Position numbers and translations under genes: made by a program
From: a candidate division WWE3 bacterium RIFOXYB1_FULL_43_24
GTDB taxonomy: Bacteria; Patescibacteriota; WWE3; UBA101185; UBA10185
Reading direction: 5' to 3'
Assembly: GCA_001773135.1 (NCBI GenBank)
Contig: MEVX01000015.1
Coordinates: forward strand, 1-40,287
DNA: 40,287 bases
In this document: piece after piece, positions 33,372 to 40,287 of the stretch
Position numbering within the stretch: the stretch's first letter is position 1
How the letters are laid out: every line of letters begins with the position of its first letter
Notes under the pieces: model-generated
What the model was told of the DNA's origin: nothing
Database searches by the model: none
The model's input: the letters and a program-made list of their open reading frames with translations, nothing else

Positions 33372-34106
33372 ATGAAAAAAGAAATCGTAGGGACTTTAAG
33401 TAAAACTCAAATTGTTCCTCATATTAGAACCCAGCTTAAAAAAAATTCAGACGCCAAAACCCGCGCAAGTTTTCAAAGGTTTTTTAAACAGACTGTTTTG
33501 TGTCACGGAGTGAAATCCGAAACTGTCGGAAAAATTTCTAAAGAGAATTATACTCACGTAAGTAGTTTAAGTAAGAAAGAATTATATTCTGTTGCCGAAG
33601 ATCTTTTTAAATCAGGTTACTGTGAAGAATCGTGGATTGCAGCGGGTTGGGTACACCGAAAAGGAGATTATGCCGAAAGTGACTTTTCCTTCTACGAACG
33701 CTGGATTAATAAATATATCGACAATTGGGCAGAATGCGACACCTTTTGTAACCACACCGTCGGCGCCTTTATAGAAAAATACCCGAAGTACACATGTAAA
33801 CTAAAAGTTTGGGCGAAAAGCAAAAACCTCTGGTTGCGCAGGGCAGCTGCCGTGAGCCTGATAATTCCCGCGAGGGAAGGGAAATTTTTGAAAGACGTTT
33901 TTGAGATATCAGACATTATGTTGTTGGACAAGGGGGATATGGTACAAAAGGGGTACGGGTGGTTGCTCAAAGTAGCGAGTCACAAACACCAAAAAGAAGT
34001 GCTGGGCTACGTTTTGAAAAATAAGGATAAAATGCCGAGGACTGCTTTGAGGTACGCAATAGAGAAGATGCCCGAAAGTTTAAGAAAAAAGGCGATGGCA
34101 AAATAA
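33372..34106 (+). CDS. DNA alkylation repair protein (AlkD-like HEAT-repeat glycosylase)
   Basis: 244 residues of helical HEAT-like repeats. WINKYIDNWAECDTFCNHTVG matches the AlkD 'W-x-x-x-x-DNWA-CD' core with the catalytic-site Asp and Trp. KNLWLRRAAAVSLIIPA and MVQKGYGWLLKVASHKHQ are the next repeats and match the family. AlkD excises N3- and N7-alkylpurines without flipping the base. An in-frame extension reaches 33255, but it overlaps the previous gene and its terminator. I start at MKKEIVG because TAAAAT (33359-33364) ends 7 nt before that ATG. It shares a neighbourhood with the ATL gene. Confidence 0.9.
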   Translation: MKKEIVGTLSKTQIVPHIRTQLKKNSDAKTRASFQRFFKQTVLCHGVKSETVGKISKENYTHVSSLSKKELYSVAEDLFKSGYCEESWIAAGWVHRKGDYAESDFSFYERWINKYIDNWAECDTFCNHTVGAFIEKYPKYTCKLKVWAKSKNLWLRRAAAVSLIIPAREGKFLKDVFEISDIMLLDKGDMVQKGYGWLLKVASHKHQKEVLGYVLKNKDKMPRTALRYAIEKMPESLRKKAMAK

Positions 34107-34126
34107 TTTTCTGCACGCCGACTTGT

Positions 34127-34132
34127 TATAAT
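34127..34132 (+). promoter_or_regulatory. -10 box (TATAAT) of the ManC-like gene
   Basis: Perfect TATAAT in TTGTTATAATAAATTATG. Only 5 nt separate it from the start codon, and no Shine-Dalgarno can fit downstream of a start site, so the mRNA should be leaderless. Confidence 0.65.
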
Positions 34133-34137
34133 AAATT

Positions 34138-35217
34138 ATGAAATTTATTGTCAGCGCCGGAGGCCAAGGCACAAAACTATGGCCATATAGCAGAGAGAAC
34201 AATCCCAAGCAATTTCAGAAAATCTTAAACGGAGAATCGCTTTTTTCATACAACGTAAAAACCCTTCTCAGAAAATATCCCGCCAGTGACATACTTATTT
34301 CCACAAAAGAGAGGTATGTAAAAATTGCGCGCGAACAGGTTCCGCAAATACCTTTGGAAAATTATATTTTAGAACCGGACTCGCCGAAAAACAGAGGTCC
34401 CGCTGACGGATTAGCAGTTGTTTATGTTGATGTTAAATTTCCGGGCGAGGCTTTTATGATAGTTCAGTCGGACTGTGTAAGAATTCCCGAAAATAATTAC
34501 CTACTGTTGCTAGAAACTGCCGAAAAGCTTGTAAAAGAACATAAAAAATTTATTTCCGGCGGAATCGCCGTAACATACCCCGACCTTGGGGTGGATTACT
34601 TGAAGCTGGGTAGAAAAATACATTCTTACGGAAATATAGATGTTTTTGAAGCGAAAGAGTTTGTGGACCGCCGCTCAAATTATGCCGAAACGAAGGAGAT
34701 GATCGAGAATTTTAATGTTGTAAAGCACAGCAACCACAATTGTTGGTACCCCCAGCTATTGTTGCAAGCTTACGAAAGGTACAAACCCGATTGGTATTCG
34801 GCTTTAATGCAGATTAGAAAAATTATAAGTGAGACAAACAGTCTGGATGGGGTTGCAGCAATTTATCAGGGGATGGAAGCCGGAGCAACCGAAATTGTCA
34901 CGCGCCACCTATTTAAAGACGCGCTAATTCTGCAACTTAACTATAACTGGGTCGATATAGGGACGTGGACTTCGCTTTACGAATACGTTGCACGTAAAGA
35001 TCAGGTTTATAAAGAAGGAAATGTTATAGCCTTGGATTCAAAAAGCTCTTTAATTAAAAGCGATAACCCCGACAAATTAATCGCGGTGTTTGGACTAAAG
35101 GATATGGTAGTGGTAGATACAGAAGACACACTATTGATAGTGCCCAAAGATAAAACCGACAAGATTAAGGATATTCAGGACGAGCTGCGTAGCAAAAAAC
35201 TTGATAAGTATTTATAG
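34138..35217 (+). CDS. Mannose-1-phosphate guanylyltransferase-like nucleotidyltransferase
   Basis: 359 residues. The nucleotide-binding start SAGGQGTKLWPYSRENNPKQF is the GDP-mannose pyrophosphorylase signature (GG-x-GT-LWP-SR...PKQF). EPDSPKNRGPADGLAV corresponds to the EP...N-x-GPA motif. NYNWVDIGTWTSLYEY is the WxDxGTW region near residue 277. It would make GDP-mannose from GTP and mannose-1-phosphate, feeding the GT87-like transferase and surface glycan genes in the window. There is no C-terminal isomerase (ManA-type) domain. A related hexose-1-phosphate guanylyltransferase specificity cannot be excluded. Confidence 0.87.
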   Translation: MKFIVSAGGQGTKLWPYSRENNPKQFQKILNGESLFSYNVKTLLRKYPASDILISTKERYVKIAREQVPQIPLENYILEPDSPKNRGPADGLAVVYVDVKFPGEAFMIVQSDCVRIPENNYLLLLETAEKLVKEHKKFISGGIAVTYPDLGVDYLKLGRKIHSYGNIDVFEAKEFVDRRSNYAETKEMIENFNVVKHSNHNCWYPQLLLQAYERYKPDWYSALMQIRKIISETNSLDGVAAIYQGMEAGATEIVTRHLFKDALILQLNYNWVDIGTWTSLYEYVARKDQVYKEGNVIALDSKSSLIKSDNPDKLIAVFGLKDMVVVDTEDTLLIVPKDKTDKIKDIQDELRSKKLDKYL

Positions 35218-35303
35218 AACAGGGTTTATAGGGTAGGGCGGTTCAGGTTTGTGTTAAAATCAAGGCTGTTCGCAGGTCTACGTGCGTGTTTGTGCGCTCC
35301 TTT

Positions 35304-35393
35304 GGAGGGATGCGAGAGTGGTCTAATCGGCTCGCCTGGAAAGCGACGCGTCGCGAAAGCGGCACGAGGGTTCGAACCCCTCTCCCTCCGCCA
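35304..35393 (+). tRNA. tRNA-Ser(GGA)
   Basis: Acceptor GGAGGGA/TCCCTCC, discriminator G, encoded CCA. The anticodon loop CTGGAAA gives GGA (UCC/UCU). Long variable arm; T-arm GAGGG-TTCGAAC-CCCTC. A TAAAAT box at 35255-35260 is the likely -10. No second 3'-end copy. Confidence 0.95.
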
Positions 35394-35423
35394 GGAATTT
35401 TCCTAATTATCAAAAACAGACGC

Positions 35424-35469
35424 AAAAAAACGCCCTAAAACATACCAAATTGGTACACTCTAGGGCGTT
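35424..35469 (-). terminator. Rho-independent terminator of the lipoprotein gene
   Basis: Read on the minus strand, AACGCCCTA (35469-35461) pairs with TAGGGCGTT (35437-35429) around an inner TACCAA/TTGGTA palindrome, followed by a run of T. The stop codon of the gene is part of the stem. Confidence 0.8.
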
Positions 35470-36290
35470 TGAGGCATTTCAAGTACATCTAATAAAACCA
35501 CATACCTGAAATATGAATAGTTGTTATCAGGACCCCATCCACAAAAGTTAAGCATAATTCCGTGCTTGTTATTTTTTGCGATATCGAAAGGAATCCTGTC
35601 TCCGATGACGGCATATTTTTCATCGGTTACTATATCCAGAACTTTTTCCGGATACAATTGAATTTCTGTTGCCGCAGCACTGTCTACACGAATTGCTGCT
35701 ACAACACTTACATTCACCTCGATGCCATCTACTTTCAATACACCATTACTTCCTAAAGCTCGTCCGAGTTTATCTAACACAGCTTTGTCAGAAGCTCCCC
35801 ATTGTTCAAAGTAAAAGCGGAGAGGCTCTGCCTGAAGTGGGGTATCTTTGTAGTAGCCGGAGTGAAAGCCCAACAAGATGTTTCCATAATTATCTGCTCT
35901 GGAAACACCAATTCCTGTGCCTAAGCTAAGTCCTTCAGAGGTATTTTCATAATCCCCCGTGTTCAAAGGACTTATTAATTGTGCGGATATTTCTTCAACT
36001 TTAGCAAGGGCTCCTTCGTCGAAACGTAAAGAAAACGAGCCGGTCGAAATATCCAAGTCAAAATCACCTGCGTCGAAGATGTAAGGATTTACCTTCGGTG
36101 CGGGTGTTGCCGCGATCGTTGGTTCCCTAACAACGGTTGCTTGAACAGTGGGCGTAGCCTCGAGTGTTTCAAGTGTTACCGTAGGGGAAACAACGGTCGG
36201 TTTAATCTCTTCGGCGCTGCTAACGGGTAAATTACAAGACACCGTTACCAGCACGTACAGCACTATTACAAGTAGTCCCAATCTTTTCAT
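35460..36290 (-). CDS. Lipoprotein of unknown function
   Basis: 276 residues. The lipoprotein signal peptide ends in VTVSC (Cys19). A Thr/Val/Pro/Glu-rich linker (about 25-65) leads to a globular domain, for example YIFDAGDFDLDISTGSFSLRF and IQLYPEKVLDIVTDEKYAVIG. I do not recognise the domain. It has a textbook ribosome site, AAGGAGGTTCCAATG, unlike most genes nearby. It is downstream of, and probably in one transcript with, the Thr-rich surface protein, since a long hairpin lies between them. An anchored outer-surface role is likely; the ligand is unknown. Confidence 0.75.
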   Translation of the reverse strand: MKRLGLLVIVLYVLVTVSCNLPVSSAEEIKPTVVSPTVTLETLEATPTVQATVVREPTIAATPAPKVNPYIFDAGDFDLDISTGSFSLRFDEGALAKVEEISAQLISPLNTGDYENTSEGLSLGTGIGVSRADNYGNILLGFHSGYYKDTPLQAEPLRFYFEQWGASDKAVLDKLGRALGSNGVLKVDGIEVNVSVVAAIRVDSAAATEIQLYPEKVLDIVTDEKYAVIGDRIPFDIAKNNKHGIMLNFCGWGPDNNYSYFRYVVLLDVLEMPQTP

Positions 36291-36315
36291 TGGAACCTCC
36301 TTAAGTAAAAGGTAG

Positions 36316-36358
36316 GGGGAGACGCTAAGAAAAATTGCTTTTAGCTTGGCGTCTCCCC
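36316..36358 (-). other. Long intercistronic hairpin
   Basis: GGGGAGACGC (36316-36325) pairs perfectly with GCGTCTCCCC (36349-36358), with further inner pairing GCTAA/TTAGC. No T-run follows on the minus strand, so it is a weak terminator at best. It may stabilise the upstream mRNA or lower expression of the lipoprotein gene. Confidence 0.6.
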
Positions 36359-36365
36359 GATAGAT

Positions 36366-37124
36366 TTAGTGCTTTTTAAACACTACAACCGCCACACCTG
36401 ACATAAGAACGAGTGCAAACAACCAGAGGGTTGGTCGCTCTTTTGTTGGTGCCCCGCCGCCCAAAGAAGGTTCCGTGGGGGTGGGATCGGCTGGAGGAGT
36501 GTTCGTTACCGTTACGGTGGTTGTCGGTGCATCCGTTATAGTCGGCGTACCGGTTACCGTTTCGGTAGGAGTCTGTGTGATAGTTTCGGTAGGTGTTTGG
36601 GTTACTGTCTCAGTCGTAGTGACCGTCTGAGTTTCAGTCTCTGTCGGTGTATTCGTTACAGTAACTGTCTCAGTCGGAGTCTGGGTCACAGTTTCCGTAA
36701 CTGTTTCTGTTACTGTAATGGTCGGTGTGGGAGTGTCTGTGCTGCCACAAGGTCCGTGGGACAGGTTGAAATTTCCCATCCAACCTTCGTAGATATAAGT
36801 AGTCGCGCTTTCTACACGACTACCCAGGTTTGACGATGTCGCGTAATGCGCCATCCCGCCCGATGTAACCTTCTGTAAAGGCACATCTTCCTGGCTACCG
36901 TTTGCCCATACAACGTGTATAGATGCCGGCGCTAAAGAAGGTGAAGACAGTTGGTTAATGATGAAGTGCCACTCAGACTCAGTGCTATCGCACCCGTGGT
37001 TTTCTAAACTTCCGTCATTAACACTGACCAACATTTCGCCAACCTGCGCTTGCGCGGAGGAAGCGGCAGTGCCAAGCACTGCAAAAACCATGACCAACAC
37101 TATAACTACCGAAAACCTTTTCAT
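36366..37124 (-). CDS. Surface protein with Thr-rich stalk and C-terminal membrane anchor
   Basis: 252 residues. The signal peptide ends near residue 27 (SSAQAQ). A 100-residue head contains two Cys (C45, C126). A stalk (about 131-219) is made of degenerate TVTETVTQTPTET-like units, very rich in Thr, Pro and Glu and a likely O-glycosylation target. The C-terminus is a helix (about 233-249) followed by KKH, which anchors it; no LPxTG motif is present. The ribosome site GGAG precedes ATG by 5 nt. The promoter is the most canonical in the window and gives a leader of about 60 nt. The head domain is unassigned. Confidence 0.78.
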   Translation of the reverse strand: MKRFSVVIVLVMVFAVLGTAASSAQAQVGEMLVSVNDGSLENHGCDSTESEWHFIINQLSSPSLAPASIHVVWANGSQEDVPLQKVTSGGMAHYATSSNLGSRVESATTYIYEGWMGNFNLSHGPCGSTDTPTPTITVTETVTETVTQTPTETVTVTNTPTETETQTVTTTETVTQTPTETITQTPTETVTGTPTITDAPTTTVTVTNTPPADPTPTEPSLGGGAPTKERPTLWLFALVLMSGVAVVVFKKH

Positions 37125-37189
37125 TTCGTCTCCTTTTTATTAATGATTTCAAGGTGCAATGGAGGTGCGGCCAATTAAAGGCTCCTAGC

Positions 37190-37218
37190 ATTATAACACC
37201 CTATAGCATTGATGTAAA
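37190..37218 (-). promoter_or_regulatory. Consensus promoter of the Thr-rich surface protein gene
   Basis: TTTACA (37218-37213), a 17 nt spacer, and TATAAT (37195-37190) on the minus strand. The predicted start lies near 37183, leaving about 60 nt of leader with a Shine-Dalgarno, in contrast to the leaderless pattern elsewhere. Confidence 0.75.
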
Positions 37219-37326
37219 GTACTATAGGACTTCGACCGCATTGTCCGTAAAGGTCTTTCGAACAGCGTTTATCGCTTGTTTGGGTTTTGTTTGTGATTTA
37301 ATCCGAGGTATGCTATACAAAGAACA

Positions 37327-39093
37327 ATGGACACGATTAACGAGATCAAGCAGAAAATAGACATTGTCGACCTGGTCGGTTCCTACGTAAGTTTGAAAAA
37401 GGCAGGCCGTAACTATAAGGGCATCTGTCCTTTTCACTCCGAGAATACCCCTTCTTTTATGGTCTCTCCCGAGCTCCAGATTTTTAAGTGTTTCGGTTGC
37501 GGTGAAGCGGGGGACATCTTTAAATTTGTCGAAAAAATCGAAGGTATAGAATTTTCTGCAGCCTTGGAACAACTGGCGGCAAAGGCCGGAATAAAGCTTG
37601 AGAAAAAAGACTACGATCCGGAATCAGCTAAAAGAAAAGAGCTTTATCAGATAAACAATCTGACCGCAAAGTACTACCACTACGTTTTGACCAAACATCC
37701 TGAAGGAAAAATAGGGCTTCAGTATCTCACTGAGAAAAGAAAACTAACTCCCGAAACGATAGATTTTTTTCAGATGGGGTACGCCCCGGATACCTGGGAT
37801 TCTTTACATAAATTTTTAAAGAAACAAGGAATACACGAGAACGAAATGTTGGATGCCGGTGTAATTTCCGAAAAAAGTTCCGGTGGCGGTTACATAGATA
37901 AGTTCCGCGGGAGAGTAGTTTTTCCCTTCAAGGGAATAGACGGTAATGTTGTCGGTTTTAATGGAAGAACTATTCTGGATCGCGAACCCAAGTATATGAA
38001 TACTGCTGAAACCGCCGTATTTCACAAGAGCACCTTCCTTTTTAATTTGGCAAACGCCAAAATAGACATTAAAAAGCTCGGTGCCGTGATAGTTGAGGGG
38101 CAGATGGATGTTATAAGTGCTTATCAGGAAGGAATAAAGAACGTTGTGGCCTCTTCCGGGACTGCGTTAGCCGAATCCCAGCTCAAAATTCTGCAAAGGT
38201 ACACCAACGATCTTACATTTTGTTTTGATGCTGACTCTGCGGGCGTGCATGCAGTTTACCGCGCGGTAGAGATAGCCGAAAAGCTGGGTTTTAACATAAA
38301 AGTGACCGTAATCCCTTCTCCTTACAAGGATTTGGACGAGGTTCTTAAAGCCGACCCGGAAAAAGCCAAAACTGCCATCCGCGACGCTGTGGATGTTTAT
38401 GATTTTTACATTTCAAGTACGCTAAAGGCTAATAGCAAAGAGTCGGCGCTTGGGAAAAAACTTATACTGGAAGCTTTAGTCCCTGTTTTTTCGAAGATAA
38501 ATAATCCTGTAATTGTGGACCACTATTCAAAAATGCTGGCAACAGAACTTGGTTTGTCCGAAGATACTGTAACCACAATGTTTAAGGGAGGGTCTCTGGG
38601 AGGCTACAACGACGGTGCCGGCGAAGACGACCAAAGATTGCCGCTTTTATCCAGGGATAACCCAGAAGGTTACTTCCTTGCACTTTTATTGAAAGCGGAT
38701 ATTGACATAATGCGTGAATACGCGTATAAAATGGACGTTGAGGATTTCTTAAACCCTATAGTGGTTAATATCTATGAGGCCTTAGTTGCCTACTTAAAAG
38801 AAGACAGAAAATCCTTCAACATTAAACAAGTCATAAAAAAGGCCGAAGAAGGCCATCATGACAACATTTCGGAACTTTACCTTTGGGATTTTGATGGTAT
38901 TATTGAGGTTAACTCCCCTCAGGTACTTGAGAGGGAAATCGATAGTGTCTTTAAACGTATTAAAAAAGATTCTGCCAAAAGAGCAGTTAGAGTCTTAACG
39001 GAGAAAATCAAAGTTGCGGAACTGGAAAAAGATTGGGATCTGGTTCTAAAACTTACAAAAAAAGTAGAAAGACTTAAAAAAATGTTTTTGTAG
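37327..39093 (+). CDS. dnaG: DNA primase DnaG
   Basis: 588 residues. The zinc-binding domain has CHC2 ligands C34, H37, C55 and C58 (GICPFHSEN...FKCFGCGEAGD). The Toprim core is VIVEGQMDVISAY near residue 255 and FCFDADSAG near 300, followed by the family's KDLDEVL. A C-terminal helicase-interaction region is present but divergent. It makes RNA primers at the replication fork. TATACA (37314-37319) ends 7 nt before the ATG, so a leaderless start is likely. rpoD follows 34 nt later, the classic dnaG-rpoD pair (macromolecular synthesis operon) without rpsU. Confidence 0.97.
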   Translation: MDTINEIKQKIDIVDLVGSYVSLKKAGRNYKGICPFHSENTPSFMVSPELQIFKCFGCGEAGDIFKFVEKIEGIEFSAALEQLAAKAGIKLEKKDYDPESAKRKELYQINNLTAKYYHYVLTKHPEGKIGLQYLTEKRKLTPETIDFFQMGYAPDTWDSLHKFLKKQGIHENEMLDAGVISEKSSGGGYIDKFRGRVVFPFKGIDGNVVGFNGRTILDREPKYMNTAETAVFHKSTFLFNLANAKIDIKKLGAVIVEGQMDVISAYQEGIKNVVASSGTALAESQLKILQRYTNDLTFCFDADSAGVHAVYRAVEIAEKLGFNIKVTVIPSPYKDLDEVLKADPEKAKTAIRDAVDVYDFYISSTLKANSKESALGKKLILEALVPVFSKINNPVIVDHYSKMLATELGLSEDTVTTMFKGGSLGGYNDGAGEDDQRLPLLSRDNPEGYFLALLLKADIDIMREYAYKMDVEDFLNPIVVNIYEALVAYLKEDRKSFNIKQVIKKAEEGHHDNISELYLWDFDGIIEVNSPQVLEREIDSVFKRIKKDSAKRAVRVLTEKIKVAELEKDWDLVLKLTKKVERLKKMFL

Positions 39094-39127
39094 AGTATCA
39101 ATTTTCCTAATTATTAAACTTTAAACA

Positions 39128-40287
39128 ATGAAAAAAAAATCTAAAGAACCAGAAGAAAAAAAAGGCAAAGGCGCAATAAGTGACGCAGTAATTTCCCGAC
39201 TTGTGTCTAAAGGAAAAAAGCAAGGATTTTTAACACTGGATAATATACTTGAGTTGTTTCCACAGGCCGAAGAAGAACTTGAAACACTCGATTTCCTGTA
39301 CGAGAGGTTGGTAGACGCCGGAGTCGACGTGTTCGATGTAGCTTCGGAAAAAGAGGCTGAGAAAATTCACAAGTTTGAAGACATCGACCTTACCCAAATA
39401 AAACTTGATAAGACCGTAAGTTCCGATCCTGTGAGAATGTATCTCAGAGAAATAGGTAATTACAGCCTTCTAACATCTCTTGAGGAAGTGGATTTGGCGA
39501 AAAAAGCGGAGGTAATTAGATACAAAAAGACTGTTAAGGAAATGCAGCACGCCGGGAATAAAAAACCCAGCGCAAAAGATATTTCTAAAGAGATGGGTCT
39601 TAAAGAAAAAGAAGTGAAAGAAATCGAGGCGTTCTCTCACGGTACCAACGACAGAGAAGGAGCACGTGCTCACGAAATGTTAATAAAAGCCAATACACGT
39701 CTCGTTGTTTCGATAGCCAAAAAGCATATGGGCAGGGGACTTCAATTCCTCGATCTTATACAGGAGGGAAATATGGGTCTTATGAAAGCCGTTGATAAAT
39801 TCGACTGGCGCCGGGGTTTTAAATTCTCAACTTATGCAACTTGGTGGATCCGACAGGCTATCACACGAGCTATTGCAGACCAGGCCAAGACGATAAGAGT
39901 TCCCGTTCATATGGTCGAAACAATCCACAAGTACAAAAAAATTGAGCGCGAACTGGAGCAAAAATTTGAAAGAACGCCGACCCCGGAAGAAGTAGCCAAG
40001 GTTATGGGTATAGAGCCCGAGAAAGCTCACGATATTGTAAAAATTGCGCAGGATGTTACATCTCTTGAAACCCCTGTGGGAAAAGAGGAAGATACGCGAC
40101 TTAAAGAGTTCATTGAGGATGAAACAACACTGTCTCCATTCGAGGCAGCTAGCCGGGAATTATTAAAGGGGCATATTGACGAAGTTTTACAGTCGTTAAA
40201 TCCAAGAGAAAGAAAAGTTTTGGAACTAAGGTTCGGATTAAAAGACGGGCGTACCCGCACACTTGAGGAAGTGGGAAAAGAGTTCGG
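39128..40287 (+). CDS. rpoD: Primary sigma factor RpoD (cut by window end)
   Basis: 386 codons are visible and the frame is open at the window edge. The N-terminus is Lys/Glu-rich, followed by a short region 1.1. Region 1.2 is [17 protein letters not shown]. Region 2 includes [20 protein letters not shown], then [14 protein letters not shown] and [20 protein letters not shown], which recognises the -10 box. Region 3 is [17 protein letters not shown]. Region 4 begins [15 protein letters not shown] and ends inside the helix-turn-helix (EEVGKEF). The large non-conserved region between 1.2 and 2 is short. TAAACT (39115-39120) lies 7 nt before the ATG. It is the factor expected to read the TATAAT boxes noted here. 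Confidence 0.96.
   Translation, partial: MKKKSKEPEEKKGKGAISDAVISRLVSKGKKQGFLTLDNILELFPQAEEELETLDFLYERLVDAGVDVFDVASEKEAEKIHKFEDIDLTQIKLDKTVSSDPVRMYLREIGNYSLLTSLEEVDLAKKAEVIRYKKTVKEMQHAGNKKPSAKDISKEMGLKEKEVKEIEAFSHGTNDREGARAHEMLIKANTRLVVSIAKKHMGRGLQFLDLIQEGNMGLMKAVDKFDWRRGFKFSTYATWWIRQAITRAIADQAKTIRVPVHMVETIHKYKKIERELEQKFERTPTPEEVAKVMGIEPEKAHDIVKIAQDVTSLETPVGKEEDTRLKEFIEDETTLSPFEAASRELLKGHIDEVLQSLNPRERKVLELRFGLKDGRTRTLEEVGKEF

Noticed and set aside
36366-37124. Sortase-anchored protein
   Set aside because: The C-terminus has a helix and KKH but no LPxTG-type motif.

Overview
The window looks like a chromosomal segment of a Patescibacteria/CPR bacterium. It could be a member of the Katanobacteria (WWE3) or Microgenomates, but the phylum-level placement is inference. 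The support is short, compact housekeeping genes: a ProRS without its editing insert, a 749-residue ValRS and a 588-residue primase. There are also many surface or secreted proteins of unknown function, VirB2/VirB6-like membrane proteins, and a very compact gene layout. TGA is used as a stop (valS, for example), so the code is standard and not the TGA=Gly code of Gracilibacteria.

Layout. 1-3.3 kb: cell envelope genes (gatD, an O-antigen-ligase-like protein, a solute-binding lipoprotein). 3.4-9.0 kb: translation (tsaD, proS, valS, a zinc ribbon, bL25). 9.1-11.7 kb: a minus-strand membrane operon (PH-domain protein, two-helix protein, PP2C-like pseudophosphatase with an outside beta domain). 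11.8-25.9 kb: an envelope and secretion region. It holds a coiled-coil/SpoIID protein, four VirB2-like pilin-type proteins in a row, a single-pass protein, a 1266-residue membrane protein ending in an HELGH metallopeptidase domain, a VirB6-like channel protein and a 1294-residue secreted protein. No VirB4/VirD4 ATPase lies in the window. 25.9-27.0 kb: smpB and ssrA (tmRNA). 27.2-35.4 kb: glycosyltransferase, comF, Kef antiporter, an alkyltransferase-like protein, AlkD and ManC, interleaved with five tRNAs (three Ser, one Arg, one Ala). 35.5-37.1 kb: two secreted or surface proteins. 37.3 kb to the end: dnaG and rpoD, the latter cut by the window edge.

Two signals are not explained by ordinary annotation. 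First, tmRNA, tRNA-Arg(GCG) and tRNA-Ser(CGA) are each followed 137-149 bp later by an exact second copy of their own 3' end, including CCA. The DNA between the copies begins with a hairpin. For tmRNA and tRNA-Arg it also contains a homologous region whose predicted stems show compensatory changes. This looks like a very small, non-autonomous element targeted to RNA-gene 3' ends. Second, about half of the protein genes have a TATAAT-like box 5-9 nt before the start codon and no room for a leader. This implies leaderless mRNAs and moves several start codons. Functional calls come from reading motifs; no database search was run.
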